NCBI RefSeq assembly: GCF_037042905.1
Contig: NC_087251.1
Coordinates: 33,087,001 to 33,151,000, forward strand
Origin: Lytechinus pictus
Lineage: Eukaryota > Echinodermata > Echinoidea > Temnopleuroida > Toxopneustidae
DNA length: 64,000 bases
Direction of reading: 5' to 3'
Positions 43,206 to 56,079 of this stretch are shown piece by piece. The position numbers and the translations under genes are program-made. Under the pieces are notes generated by a model. It was not told the DNA's origin, ran no database searches, and saw only the letters and a list, made by a program, of their open reading frames with translations. Each line of letters opens with the position of its first letter. Within the stretch, counting starts at the first letter, position 1.

Positions 43206-44880
43206 TGCTCAAGGAGGAGGATTTATGAGGACTTTTAGTATGTTGTTCTAGACATGTTCCTGGACCTATCCTGAAAATAAAATCAGCTTGTTACCAGACA
43301 AGTTCATGTTAAAACTGATGCTCTTGGCTTGTATAGGCCCTACAGCGTCCTAGCTTCTTTTGGCAAGAAGTAATTCCCCACCGAGGTGCTAAATGTGTAC
43401 CCAGTAGGATGTGTAAGTCCTTGTAGCTTGTCCAGCACACATGTATGTGCCTCGATGGCGACTGGCTGGAATACTTCCCGGGGCGTGGAGGATGTGCATA
43501 CATTGTGTGCAGATATGACTGATGGAATTCGATGACCGGGGTAATAATAAGATATGAACAATGTATTATAAATAACCAGATAATGATTGTTATAATTATT
43601 ATACGAGTTGCTCCAACTGGAATACAGATCTTGACTTTTAACAGTTTACTTTCAAGAAAAAGGGGGTCCGCGTGAGAAAGAAAAGCACGACTATGAATAA
43701 TATGATTTTTTTCTTTTGTATAAGTGACAATTTAGCTTAAAGATAATGTTGGGTATTTGCTAGATAAAATTGATGTTCCATAATTCAATTAAAGTAAAAT
43801 TGAAAATGAATGAAACATGATTTACATATTGTCTAATGATCTTCATGACAAAGACCAACCAAGAAGTCTTGTCGAAATGGGTGAATCGGAAAGGCAGTTT
43901 CGTCCTGGATTCTGGACAAGACACAAGACACCTGGACAAGTTAGTCATATCTTTATCCACCAACCACGGAGTTAGTTCTAATCTTACTAAACCTGTTTCA
44001 CGAAAGGTTTCCTAACTAGAATACCTTGATATCGATGCTATCGGTAAAAAGAGCAGCCGAGACGTAACCTTAGTCACAGAATAGCGTAATTTACAAAAAG
44101 AAAAATTATGACAAAATTGCAGATATTGTGATGAATTGGGAAATACATCTTTTCAAAATAATAGCACAGGTAAATTATGCAACATACATACTTAGACCAT
44201 GAAGACTGGAGCATTCAGTTGCTGAGAAAATTAAATTATGAATAATTCATTTCGTGACTAAAAAATCACATGTCGACGTTGAGATGGGGACCCCCGGGTT
44301 TACGAAAGTAAATTATAATGGTTTTCTTTGTAAAATGACGATAATTATACGGCTTTTTATGATTCCAAAAATCATCCTAGTTTAACAAAAACTTTTAAAA
44401 TCTTTGATACCGAAACATACGATTTGACAAATTCTATGCATAAATTAGAGATAGAATTTAGCAGAATGTAAATAGGGGTCTGAAAACGACAAATGCGAGT
44501 CCAGTTATGGATGGCCTGACGTGGTAGAATAATCTTTATCGATTAAATTATTTTACTATTTCAAAATGAATGGTTTTGTGGAGTTTTACCAACAGTTTTT
44601 TTTTATAGTTTCTTTGTATTACAATTATCATTGAATACATTATCCCACTTGTTTTGTGATGCAATTTCAACCTCTACGATTGATTACGTAAGATTATAAT
44701 TTTCAAATTTCTAGTAGTATCCCTAAATTAGACCCCAAAAGAGCCAATCTGGAATAAAATTATTGTAAATGGTTTTTCAACTGATTTGAGTAGGCATGGG
44801 TGTCAACATTTACCCAAAAAAAGTTAGGTGGAATACGGGGTGGGGAAAGTGTTTTTTTAAGGTCAAAGGTCAATTACATT
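43206..44880. other. Copy B intron 1 sequence, no feature recognised
   Basis: Nearly identical to copy A 18216-19914 with small indels. Nothing recognised. Confidence 0.5.
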
Positions 44881-45607
44881 TTTCATATATACTGTATAAT
44901 GGTATCTCTGAGATGAAAAGGCGCAGGTTGGCGATCATGGTGTCAAAATGCACAGATTCTTACAAGAAGATCAAATGAATAAAATTAAGTACATAGAATG
45001 CACATTCACCCATAAAATTCAAGTTCAAAGCCTTTCAAAGGTCAATGACCTTTTTACATTATATACAATACTGTATAACAGTATCTCTGAGATGAAAAGG
45101 CGCAGATTGATGATCTTGGTGTCAAAACGGAAAGATTCCTGCAAGAAGATCAAACGAAATAAAATCAAGTACTTAGAATGCACATTCACTCATATAATTT
45201 AAGGTCAAGGGTCAATGACCTTTTATACATTATATACCATAATATATAATGGTACATCTGAGATGAAAAGGCGCAGGTTGATGATCATGGTGTCGAAATA
45301 AACAGATTCTTACAGGAAGATTAAATAAAATAAGTATTAAGCACCTTGAATGCATATTCACCCATAAATTCAAGGTCAAAGCCTTTGAAAGGTCAATGAC
45401 CGTTTTTACATTATATATCATACGGTATAATGGTATCTCTGAGAGGAAAAGGCGCAGGTTGGTGATCTTGGTGTCAAACCGCACAGATTCTTACAAGAAG
45501 ATCAAATGAAATAAAATCAAGTACAATCGAATGCACATTCACCCATACAATTTAAGGTCAAAGGTCAATAACCTTTTATACATTATATACCATAATATAT
45601 AATGGTA
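44881..45607. repeat. 175-bp satellite, about 4 units
   Basis: TCTCTGAGATGAAAAGGCGC-type words at about 44904, 45084, 45255, 45435 and 45608 (spacing 171-180). Copy A has only about 1.4 units here. The array is interrupted by the hAT-like element and resumes at 50539. Confidence 0.85.
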
Positions 45608-45615
45608 TCTCTAAG
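45608..45615. repeat. 8-bp target duplication, left
   Basis: TCTCTAAG, identical to 50539-50546. Confidence 0.85.
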
Positions 45616-46293
45616 CAGAGGCGTCGATCCTGGGGGGGCAGGGGGGGGGGCGATCGCCCCACCAATGAAAATATTGGGGGGGGGCAAACATATCGTTTTG
45701 CCCCCCCCCCCCAATAATTCCGCATGCATGTGCAAAAATAAAATAAGATTGCAGTGTTACACAGAAATCAGCAAGCGAGATTGAGATACACAACTCGTTC
45801 TTTATTTAAAATCGTGCTCAAAATGTCCGTTTTTCAGATTGGAATATCAAAATTTTCAGCTCGCGCTTCGCGCTCGCATCATTTATGTACCAAAACCCAT
45901 ACTTTTAATGATTAATTAGGTGAACAGAATGTCCCGTTCTCATTTCTAAACCTAAAAAGAACTCACGCTCCGATTTGCAATAATCTTTTGTTGAATATAT
46001 ATCTTGTTCTTTCTTAAAAACGTCCATTAACCTGTCAATTTTTTCAGATCGAAATATCAAAATGTTCAGCTCGCACTTCGCGCTCGCATCTATTGTTATT
46101 TTAGATACCCATTCTAATCATTAGTACCAAAAATGAATCTTTCAGGTCAGAATATAAAGAAATTTCAGCTCGCTCTCGTTACTCGCATTATCTGTGTAGT
46201 GAGATATGTGTCCGAGTCTCTTTCTCACATATATATATATATATAACCAACCTACAAGGATTTCGGAGACGGCCAAGTAAATCTCTCGATCAA

Positions 46294-49200
46294 ATGAAGA
46301 AAATAAAAAACTCTCTCCGGAAGAAGGCCTTCGGTGAAAATTCAACCCCCAATGACCGATCGCAGTTTTACGATGCGCTCCACACTTACAACTACCTACG
46401 CAAGAGTCATTCTTCAAAGACGAGAGAACGATCTACTAAATATGAGGAATCACGCTTCAGAAAGAATTTTTGGAGCTTTAGCAAGCACGCAGTCGATGGC
46501 ACTCTTTACTCAGGAACCCAGACCCCTTCCTTCTCCCTTGACACCGCAAATGAGCACTTTTCATCAAAATATGACACAGAGCCACCCTCCATTGATGAAC
46601 GCGATTTAGATTGGGTGAAAAAAATAGCTAGTGAGATTGAATTTCCTTTCGACCGTAAACCCATCAGGCCAAAGGATGTCAAAGTTACACTACAGAGTAG
46701 GAGCTCGAAATCCTCACCAGGCCCGGATGGTATTACCTACGGCATCTTGAAACGATTACCCTGTATCCACCACTTTTTAGCAACCTTGTATAACAAACTC
46801 CTCATTAATCCTACCCCACCTTCATCATGGACCCATGCTAAGGTAATTCTTACTCATAAGAAAAATGATACCAATGACCCTAATAACTTTCGTATGATTG
46901 CTCTTTCGAATGTATTTGGCAAAGTGTTTCACCAAATTCTTACGAATCGCCTTGAAAGATACCTTAATCAAAATGATCTGATCGACAGAAAACTCCAAAA
47001 GGGTTTCATGACAGGCATTTCTGGTTGCATCGAACATAATACAGTAGTGCATGAAATCATAACCCATGCTAAATCCTCTAAAAAGACAGCCCATTTGACA
47101 TGGTTTGACCTCCAAGACGCATTTGGCTCTGTGCCTCATGATCTTATCAATATTACATTGGATAGATTTTGTATTCCTGAAGAATTTCAGCTATACATTA
47201 GAAACCTCTACTCATCTATTTCAGGATATGTGTCGACGAAAGATTGGAATACAGATTCCTTTAGATTTAGACGAGGTATCTTTCAGGGGGATCCCCTTTC
47301 TCCACTGATTTTTACAATGTGTATCAATCCTCTTGTAGAGTATTTGAATTCGTGCGAACGGTTCGGCTATGATCTGAATGGTAATAAGTATATCACAACT
47401 TTTTTTGCCGACGACTGTTGCTTAGTAACATCTAACAAAAGATCCCATCAGCGGATAACAAATACCCTCTCGACTCACGCAACCAAACTTGGTTTGAAAT
47501 TCAAACCAGCGAAATCTCGCTCTCTTTCAATATCCAGTGGAAAGATTGACACAAACACATCATTTCAGGTCAATGGCCAGAATGTGAGCACGATTGATGA
47601 TTCAGATGATCGATTTAAATTTCTTGGATCACTGATTTCTTCGCAAAACACTTCCAAATCAGTGAGCGATTACTTGAAAGACCTTCTTATGAAAGGATTG
47701 CATAACATAGATGCGTTACTAGTAAGGTCAGAGTATAAACTTAAAGGGGAATCCAACCCAAATAAAATCTTGTATTTATAAGGAAAAGAAAAATCAATCA
47801 AGTTGATAGGTGAAAGTTTGAACAAAATTGGACAAACAACAATAAAGTTATGAATTTTTAAAATTTGTAAATATTGGTAATCACTATACCCATGGAGACT
47901 TCAAATTGGCCGCATATGGGATGTCATAGTGATGTAAGGCAAGGACTACTCTTCCATGTACTCCAATACATATTATGGCTAAAATGTCATTTTTCCAAGA
48001 AGTTTTATTTCAAATTATATTTTTCTTTCATGAGGACATAAAACAATATACTACCTGGGTTATATTTAGATTACTGCCCCAGGGGAATGGGTACTTAGGA
48101 GAAAACCACAAATCCCTGATAATAAAGTACATGGCCTATGGGAAAGTTGTCCTTGCCCCTTGTCATAATTTACTTACCCAATTGCCAATTTGAAATCTAC
48201 ATAGTATTAGTGATCTCAATTTTAAAGCAGCTACAACTTTCTTATTGCTTGTCCGATTTCTTTCAAACTTTCACTATTCTCTTTAATTTATTTTTCTCCT
48301 TCCCAACACAACATTGTATGGCCAAGGCTGGATTCCCCTTTAAGACGTATGCTCAATATTTCTTGCCCTCTATGAAATACCATTTAACTGTCAATGATCT
48401 TTGTAACACACGTTTAAAGGATCTTGATGCTCTGTGTAATAGATATATTAAAAAATGGTCTGGTCTTGCCCATCCCGCAACCTTAGCTTTTCTACACATG
48501 CCAGAAGGACTTGATATTCCTTGTATTTCTGACTTATATGTCGAATGCCATACCCTTGCCCATGTCAGGATGCGACCACTCGGAGATGTGAAAGTAAATG
48601 CTTGTCTCGACTCTAAACTCGAGCGCGAGCAAAGTTGGACTCGAAAAAAATCAATTACATGCACAAACGAAACAGTTTGGACTGACGTTTGCGACGCAAA
48701 TGCTAAACCTGCTAAACAGAAGAAGCAGGCCAAAAACGAATGCAAAAAACGTGTCTCCGAGTTTTGGCATTCCCACGTTAAAAACCTAGCAGTTCAGGGA
48801 AAACTACTCGAACTCATTGTTTTGGAGGGAAGCGAAACAAACTGGAAGAGTTTTGCTTACAATCTACCAGAACGGGTTGCAAAATTCTTATTCAATGCCT
48901 CTTGTGACACTCTCAATACAAATGTCAACCTGAGTAGATGGGGGAAAAGATCAAATGAGAAATGTTCGAAATGTAACAATCGTGAAACTCTTCACCATGT
49001 TTTAAACCATTGTCATGTTTCACTAGACCAAGGTAGATACACCTGGCGTCCCAACAATTTGCTTAATTATATTCGCTCAATTGTGTCAAGCGGGATAGAG
49101 AGAGGATTTGGTAATGACGATATTGCAATTTATTGTGATCTTGGCTCCGACGCTCCCGTTGGTTCACGTGGTAGATCAACTATTCCCGTTGAGTTCACAC

Positions 49201-49574
49201 AAACCGACCTAATTCCCGATCTCTGTATTGTCTCTAAGCAACGAAACCAAATGCTAATTTTCGAATTGTCTGTTCCGTTTGAAACGAATATCGACAAAGC
49301 ACACAACTACAAAAGTAACAAATACGCACCAATGGTCGCGGACATCGAAAGAAAAAATGTCAAAGTTGTTTTTCTTCCAGTTGAAATTGGTTCGCGCGGC
49401 TTTGTTTCGAATGACAACTTTGCAAGGTTAAAAGAACTGTTGTCATTTTGCAAAAGGCCAATCTCTCCCAAAATCTTCAGCAGAGAGTTATCCAAACTCG
49501 CTATCGTCTCTTCCTTTGTGATATACAAAGCCAAGGAAGAACCTGAATGGGAGTGTCGGCTACCGCTCACTTAA
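46294..49574 (+). pseudogene. R2-like reverse transcriptase/endonuclease, interrupted by a MITE
   Basis: RT: SSPGPDGITYGILKRLP, FRMIALSNVFGKVFHQIL, LTWFDLQDAFGSVPHDLI, GIFQGDPLSPLIF, catalytic FFADDCCL, LGLKFKPAKS. After the MITE it continues with a thumb region and the CX2C knuckle CSKCNNRETLHHVLNHC, LDQGRYTWR, and the restriction-like endonuclease PDLCIVSKQRNQMLIFELSV with KSNKY. Skipping the MITE and one TTAA, 46294-49574 is 894 codons in one open frame with no stop or shift, so the MITE is the only break visible downstream of the truncation. Confidence 0.85.
47745..48339. mobile_element. TTAA-flanked MITE (Kolobok- or piggyBac-like)
   Basis: Inverted ends AGGGGAATCCA and TGGATTCCCCT, flanked by TTAA (47741-47744 and 48340-48343). 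About 595 bp with no transposase. TTAA duplication with G-rich ends suits Kolobok better than piggyBac; this is inference. Confidence 0.8.
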
Positions 49575-50402
49575 AGGAACCCAAAACACGGGGAGGGAGA
49601 GGGTCCTGTCGGGGGGGGGGGGTGGAGTGGGAGGGGCGGTCTGGGGCTTGTCTTGTCGGGGTCGGTTGTGGGATGAGCGAGATGTGGAGATTTGGAGGGT
49701 CCCGTCGTGCTCCCTGGGGGTCCTCGGATTGGCGGACGTGATGGCTGACTCTATGGGCTGCTCTCCATTTGTTTTTGTGCACAGATTTTCGGATTTTTCC
49801 TTTTCTTCCCAATTTGAGGGATAGTAGGGAGGATTCGAGGATTTGTGTGCGGAGCGGGTGGGGGTTGTCGGCGGGGTCTGTGGTTTCGGAGCGCGTTGGC
49901 CGCGCCGGTTTGGGTGCCCATGGGGAGTGCGGCGGGACTCTTCGGGCTTCCGCGGCTTGCTTATCTCGTCGCCGATTCTGATGAGGCTTGCTCTGGATTG
50001 TTCCTCTCATTTTACTCTTTCCGACGGATTCGCTTTTCTTCCTTTGTTTTGGTTTCCTTTAAAGATTCTTTTCTTATCTCTGTCTCTCTCACTTTATACT
50101 CCTAATGCAATGCCTTGCCACTCTACGTTGAACTTTATAATTATACCGAAACTACAATTAAATTCAAAGGTTATCTATTATCTAGCATTATACACAACTT
50201 ATGAGATATATATTTTTTTCTGCTCAAAACTTGATCTTTTATATTTTGGTATGAATTTTTTTTCTATTGTTGTTTATATTGTGATTCGTTTTCTTTGTAA
50301 TTTACATATGTTGCCCTGCATGTAATTGATTAGTTCATGACCTGGGCTTATTTCCTTTTTATTGTATATTCACCTATGTTCCTTTGTTTGATTTTGAATA
50401 TT
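49575..50402 (+). other. 3' UTR of the R2-like LINE
   Basis: The first ~500 bp are strongly G/C-rich with a poly-G run (about 49610-49621), unlike all neighbours; then AT-rich. Open frames on either strand here are by-products of the composition. Confidence 0.55.
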
Positions 50403-50538
50403 GAATAAAGTGATGATTTAAAAAAATAGGCCTGTGTGTGTGTGTGGGTGAGTTTGTTTGGTGTGATCGAGCGCCTTTAGAACGATTCATGATTTTGCCC
50501 CCCCCCCCCCCAATCTGAAAAATGGATCGACGCCCCTG

Positions 50539-50830
50539 TCTCTAAGATAAAACGGCGCAGTTTGGTGGTCTTGGCGTCAAAATACACAGATTCTTACAGG
50601 AAGATAAAATAAAACTATGCATCGAGAATGCCCATTCACCCATAGAATTCAAGGTCAAAGACCTTTTTCACATTATATGCCGTATAATGGTTTCTCTGAG
50701 ATAAAACACCGCAGGTTGATGATATTGGTGCCAAAATGCACAGATTTGTACAAGAAGATCATACAAGTCAAAAATAAGCATAAAGAATAAACTTTCACCT
50801 TGAAATGTAAGGTCCTAGGCAATATATATA
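50539..50830. repeat. 175-bp satellite, continuation
   Basis: The array resumes with TCTCTAAGATAAAACGGCGC directly after the hAT-like element. Confidence 0.8.
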
Positions 50831-50929
50831 TATACATGGCATATATAATAAAATGACCAGATATTTATCCTTTATGTTCATATTTTATGTAAAGAAAGAT
50901 GGCTAATTTGTAATGAAAACATGGAAGTT

Positions 50930-52450
50930 TCATAATTTCACTCTGAAATAATGAAGGTCATGGTGAATGTATTTAGGGGTCAGAGGTTAATGAACTCTTT
51001 CAAAAATATCAGTGACAATTAGGTTTTAAAAAAGTTGATGACTTGATTGTGGCATGGAGGTATAGTGATTCTGGTGGAAAAACAACTAAACTGAATATAA
51101 AATTCAGCACAAAATTAAAAGTTGAATCCTTGATCAATCATTATGCCGTGTCTTTTTCTTTCCAGTGATCGGTCACTCACCTCAATGCTATAATAAATGA
51201 TTTAAACTATTAGCTTAATTTCTGAAAATGGATAGAATAGGTCCAACTGTCATGTCACAGCTAGCATCATCTGAGAGAATTTCCAAACAGCAGAGGGATG
51301 ATGATGAAGATGAAAAGACGGCCATCATTAGAGCTGCAGCTTCTGTCATAGCAAATGGCATTAAGTATCTGACATTACGTATCTCAACTTCAGCAAAGAT
51401 CATATTCCCTTATTAGTTTACTTACCTCTCATTACGAGTTGCCGAGATCTCTTGAGATGCTAATGCTGCCGGACAAAAACTTCATATCTGCTATCAGCCT
51501 TAAATCACCCATGATGCTATTTCTACTACAAGTAGGTATCTGTTTGTAAAGGGATCATATATTTGCTTCAGAACAACTGATTGTTATCATGCACAAATTG
51601 GGCATATAATAATGAAATTCAAAAGGAGATAGTAACTTATACAAGTACACATCCATCAACCTAACTAACAAAACTCCTACAGCACCACTTCCAGTTCTTG
51701 TGAATGAAGCTGAGCAACATATCAGCGATAACATAGATCCTGGTTTGATATCCCTTGACAGAGCGTTAGGCTTTCGTGGAATGGGCCAGATCAAAGTAAC
51801 CATACCTAAAAAAAATTCAGAAGGCTTTCCAGAGTTTAATTAGTCATTGCCGAAGTTTAGACACTTAACGTCATTTTCTATGACAAAAGCTGCAGATCTA
51901 ATGATTGCCTTATTTGAAGTCTTCATCACTGTCCCTGGCTATTTGAAAATGTTCTCGGATGATGCTTGCTCTGACTGAGAGTTAGGCCTATCCATTTAAA
52001 GATTAAGTTGTAGTTTATTTTATATATTGTAGCATTAGAGGTTAGTGACCTATTGCTACAGAGAAAACGAAATGAGTACCATGATTCAGATTTATAAATT
52101 GTACATATTAATGCTGCTACTATATATAGACAAAATCACCATTTCAAATTATATACATGATTTTTTTCTTCACTTTTGGCAATGCATTGCAATTAAGTGT
52201 TATTTGATCTCAATTCCACCTCGAACTTGTATTTTGACAGCATAATTAATCAAGGATTCAACTATTAATCTTTTGTTCATTTTCCACGCAAGCCAATCGT
52301 TTTCACATTAGAATCACTATACCTACATGCTGCAATCAAGTTATTGACCTAATTACTTAAAATCCCCTGATGTTATTGAAATAATTAATTCACCTCTAAC
52401 CCCTAAATACATTTTTCATGGTCTTTATCCTTATTTCAAGTTAAATCATT
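50930..52450. mobile_element. Inverted-repeat element FB3, about 1.5 kb
   Basis: 50935-51146 is the imperfect reverse complement of 52238-52450 (shared words GTATTTAGGGGT, GGTATAGTGATTCT, GTTGAATCCTTGAT). The interior has a good 3' splice site TTTTTCTTTCCAG near 51165, an open frame at 51228-51416 (MDRIGPTVMSQLASSERISK) and another at 51650-51840 (DPGLISLDRALGFRGMGQIK). I recognise neither. Confidence 0.55.
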
Positions 52451-54440
52451 TAACATCCAGGTATTCATTATGTCGGAAAGTGGATTTTTTTGTTGGTTAC
52501 TCGAGAAGAATGTGCCTAATTTTCATATTATTTTCGTACAGGTGTTTGGAATTCTCTTGATCGGCCGGATCACTTTGATAGGGTTAGGATGATCGATGTA
52601 TGTACGCTCGAAAAATATAATTCTAGTTATTTTCTAATCCTTGTTATGTAATTTACGGATTTGTTTTCTCGTAATATTGAGAGAAACAATATATATATAT
52701 CTCTTTTTCATATTGGCTGTTTCAAAGTTTAACAAATCCTTAGCGAATAATATTTTCTCGGTGGTTCCGCGACTCCACTGCTTGTTGGCATTTTACGTTA
52801 GGTAGATTATTGCACGTCCCGGTTCTGGTGCAGGTCGGACTGCAATCGAAGCAGGCCTGGGAAAGGGCTGATGTAAGTGTCGTTTTATCTTATTTTGCAT
52901 AGAATTACAGTACAATGTAATTAATTGAATAATTTATTGTTTCTGTACTATCATGGACAAAATTATGAGAAAAGAATGACTTGTTTTAAGATTGAATTTT
53001 GTCACTTTTACTTTCATGACTTTGGCAGAGTAAGTGCATCTAGGTCAGGTTAAAAAATAAGTGGTAACTTACGAAATATGAGATTATTTACTGGTTTACT
53101 TTTTTTGTGCTAGACATTGTTGGGAATAATGAATATACGTAATACTTGATATTTGAAAGGTCAGAAATTGAGGACTACTTGTTGAATTGAAGCGAAAGTT
53201 TTAGTAGATTATTTAGAAGATAACATAGAGGGCGTTCTATAGTAAACATTGGATTTCAAAATGGCGGCGCCCATGGTAAGGTATGCTTCTAGCTGACCTC
53301 GTTATATTATATGATGTGATGATTTCTTATTATGGTTCTGAACTAAGAAGTAAGATCTATGACTTCTTTGCTTACTGAGCATGCACAGATTATTTGTTTG
53401 TAAACTTAAATTACTCTTTCAATTGCAGTATCAGATGAGTAAACTATATAGAGAATGGTTGTGTTAAGCTTAATAGGCAGAAATATGCAGTTTGACTCCG
53501 TTCGATAAGGAGCTACTTGCTCTATTTCAATTACTTGGGTCTTGATCAAAACTTTGGATTTAACTTTGGATTACTAATTTGATTATTCATTCTTGCAAAA
53601 GAAAACACTAGATATTTGTGAGTTGATATCATTACCGATGATTATCCATACTGAATGTAGTAGAATTGTTTGAGAAATATAATATTTTCTTTATTAATTC
53701 AGGGAATTCTAAGCAATTTTATCATGATAACCTTGGAGTTATGATTATCTTATGGTTATGATTGTTTGTTGCTTTCTTTAATTATAGCTGGTCCGACTCA
53801 TCGAGTCTGAGATTTTGAATATGTAGAAGCTCCATTTTTTTTGTGGTATCCTGGGTGATATAGGTGGTGAGTAACCTCCAGTAGCCTCTGACTTTGGGTA
53901 GGCATGAATTACATGGACTCTTCTATTTTTGTGCATAAATGATTCATCTTAATAGAATATCGTGATGTATAAAGTGTATGATGCATTCTTATGCCGTCTC
54001 ACTAAATATAAGTAATATGCTGATTACAACTACTAAATAGTTTTGAGATGATAGCTACAACGATAATATTTACAAGCTGTTTTTGAGGAATGCATGTAAA
54101 TGATAGAGATGAATGCACCCCACTTTCAATATCAATAATATTTTGCCATGTATTCAATATCTGCAGTCTATTATGTACATTGTGTGATGTAAGTGCTAAT
54201 AACATGTATTTGAAATGGCATTATTGATAATCTATTTCATTTCTGTCATTGCAGGGTTGTTGTTTCTCCTTTCGTTTTGTTGGTTTTTGTATAACCTCAA
54301 TAAAGTCAAAGAAGCTCAGACCTGGTGTTCCGCAGCATCTGTAAAGTTTGCTCTGTTCCCTTTATTGGCTAATCCAACCCACCCCGACAATTACAAATAG
54401 CCGTCTATCTTTATATTATTCACAAATAAAAAAGGAATAT
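52451..54440. other. No gene recognised
   Basis: AT-rich. At 53254 ATGGCGGCGCCCATG is followed by GTAAGG and at 54254 there is a TGCAG acceptor before a 49-codon hydrophobic frame, but nothing links them. Confidence 0.4.
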
Positions 54441-54450
54441 AATGGATAAC

Positions 54451-54488
54451 TTTTTTTTTTTTTTTTTTTCTTTTTGGGGGGGGGGGGG
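54451..54488. repeat. T20 run plus G12 run
   Basis: Homopolymers bordering the inverted satellite block; likely an insertion boundary or a replication-slippage site. Confidence 0.8.
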
Positions 54489-54499
54489 TCATGCATGGA

Positions 54500-55030
54500 T
54501 ACATATAGATATTCATTAACTTTTGACCTTTGAATTTGAATTTCAAAGGTGAATGATTATTCTTTATGATTATTCTGTGCCTATTTATCTTCTTGCAAAA
54601 ATTGCTTTTTGACACCAAGATCACCAACATGCAGCGTTTTTTCTCAGAGATTATGTACCATTATATGATACATGTTTAAAAAGGTAATTGACCTTTGACC
54701 TTGAACTTTATGGATTAATAAATTTTATTTGATCTTCCTGTAAGAACTGATGCATTTTGACACCAAGATCACCAACCTGCGCCTTTTCATCTTATAGATA
54801 CCATTATACCGTATGATATATAATGTAAAAAATGGACATTGACCTTTGATAGGCTTTGACCTTGAATTTATGGGTGAATATGCATTCAAGGTGCTTAATT
54901 CTTATTTTGTTTGATCTTCTTGTAAAAATCTGTGCATTTTGACAGCAATATCACCAACCTACGCCATTTCATCTCAGAGATACCATTATACAGTGTATAT
55001 GAAAAGGTCATTGACCTTTCACCTTGAAAA
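54500..55030. repeat. 175-bp satellite, inverted orientation, about 3 units
   Basis: Contains the complement words CACCAACCTGCGCCTTTTCA and GAATTTATGGGTGAATATGC. Opposite in direction to the block at 44881-50830, 3.7 kb away. Confidence 0.8.
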
Positions 55031-55042
55031 AAATACTTTCCT

Positions 55043-56074
55043 TTACTTTGCTTTGCGAGTAGGGACTTCGTTTGGATGAGGTGCCTTGGAAGAGTTAAGG
55101 CTTTTTAAGCGACGTGACACTTCCCTCTCGCGAATAGGGGGCTGAGATGTAGGTGCTGGAAGATATGCCGAAAGAGTTGTCAAGTCCAGTGGTGGTAGTG
55201 TGTTGCAGATTGAGGAAAAATGCCGATTTATATCATTCGCTATTTCCCGGTTGGATTTATCTGCTTGACCAATGTTGAAAGAGGGCTTCTTTTTCATTCC
55301 CGTTAAGGATCTTACTTGTCTGTGCCATTTTCCTGGCTCTGAGCTCTTGAGATGTTCAACCTTTCTACGGAAATACTTTGCTTTGGCTCGAGAAATTGCA
55401 CGTTGGACTCTATTTCGTAGTAGATGATAGCGATCCAAATCTCCACTCCTGTGTGCGATTTCACGTTGTTCGATGAGGCTACGGATGCTGCTGTTGAACC
55501 ATGGTTTGTCTCGAACTCTTCTCCTAATTGATATTTTTGGGAAACAACGCTTATACTGCATCATAAGTGTGCTATGGAGAATCTCCACCATTTTATCAAC
55601 ATTTTCAGCATCGGTGAGCTCAGTCCAGTTAAATTCGGTGATCCACTGTCCAAACATTCGAATAGATGAATCTCGGGAAGGCCTAAGTTTCACCTTGGTA
55701 GCCTTCAGAGACTGAATTGCGTCATGAGGACGGACTATGACGACACGATGGTCACTGGACGCAATTGGTGAATGAACAACAGGTTCATTAAAAACGTCTG
55801 GAAGATTCGTCAAGACTTTGTCCAAGATGGCATCGCCTCTGGTCGGCAATGTTACCAGCTGAGTCAATAGAGCCTGTTGAACAAGATCTTCAGTTGGCAT
55901 GTCATTAAAATCACCTAAGATCAGAATCAGGGCATCCTCAGTAGAATTAATCACATCTACTATCTGGATAATGTGTTCAATTGTTTCCTGATGATGTGGA
56001 GACCTCGGTGGAGCATATACAACGCACGCATAAATGTTCTTTCTTAAACAGAGTACAATTAACAGTTGTGGCAA
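55043..56074 (-). pseudogene. LINE fragment: endonuclease C-terminus to start of RT
   Basis: A clean 343-codon frame: YAPPRSP, ILILGDFND (endonuclease), SSDHRVVIV (catalytic His block), then DKPWFNSSIRSLI, a basic linker, and LKSNLSSKAPHP-like SRRLKSLNSSKAPHPNEVP where the first RT block begins. It then ends at a TAA near 55043 beside satellite sequence. CR1/Jockey-type by motif order. Both ends are truncated, yet the internal frame is intact, suggesting a fairly recent copy. Confidence 0.75.
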
Positions 56075-56079
56075 AAATT

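Larger units (their letters stand above)
46236..50427 (+). mobile_element. R2-like LINE inside the hAT-like element
   Basis: Starts right after a TA microsatellite without its N-terminal zinc-finger/Myb region, so it is 5'-truncated. One long frame to 49574, then a G-rich 3' UTR and AATAAAG (50403) before a short A run. Group assigned by the C-terminal zinc knuckle plus restriction-like endonuclease. Confidence 0.8.
45616..50538. mobile_element. hAT-like element (4.9 kb including nested LINE)
   Basis: Ends CAGAGGCGTCGATCC and GGATCGACGCCCCTG (inverted, one mismatch), with the perfect 8-bp duplication TCTCTAAG; this is the hAT pattern. Poly-G/C blocks lie near both ends, and GCTCGCGCTTCGCGCTCGC words occur at 45857 and 46067. 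The non-LINE part is only about 0.7 kb and has no transposase, so it is non-autonomous. Confidence 0.85.

Noticed and set aside
49567..50010. 147-codon minus-strand frame
   Set aside because: It lies in the GC-rich 3' UTR of the R2-like LINE; its Pro/Arg-rich composition reflects base composition.
45616..50538. Autonomous hAT transposon
   Set aside because: No transposase; nearly all of its length is the nested LINE and MITE.
53254..53274. ATGGCGGCGCCCATG followed by GTAAGG as a host first exon
   Set aside because: No matching downstream exon or conserved protein was found.
54215..54400. Small hydrophobic protein frame
   Set aside because: Short, no relatives recognised; the preceding TGCAG suggests at most an unproven exon.
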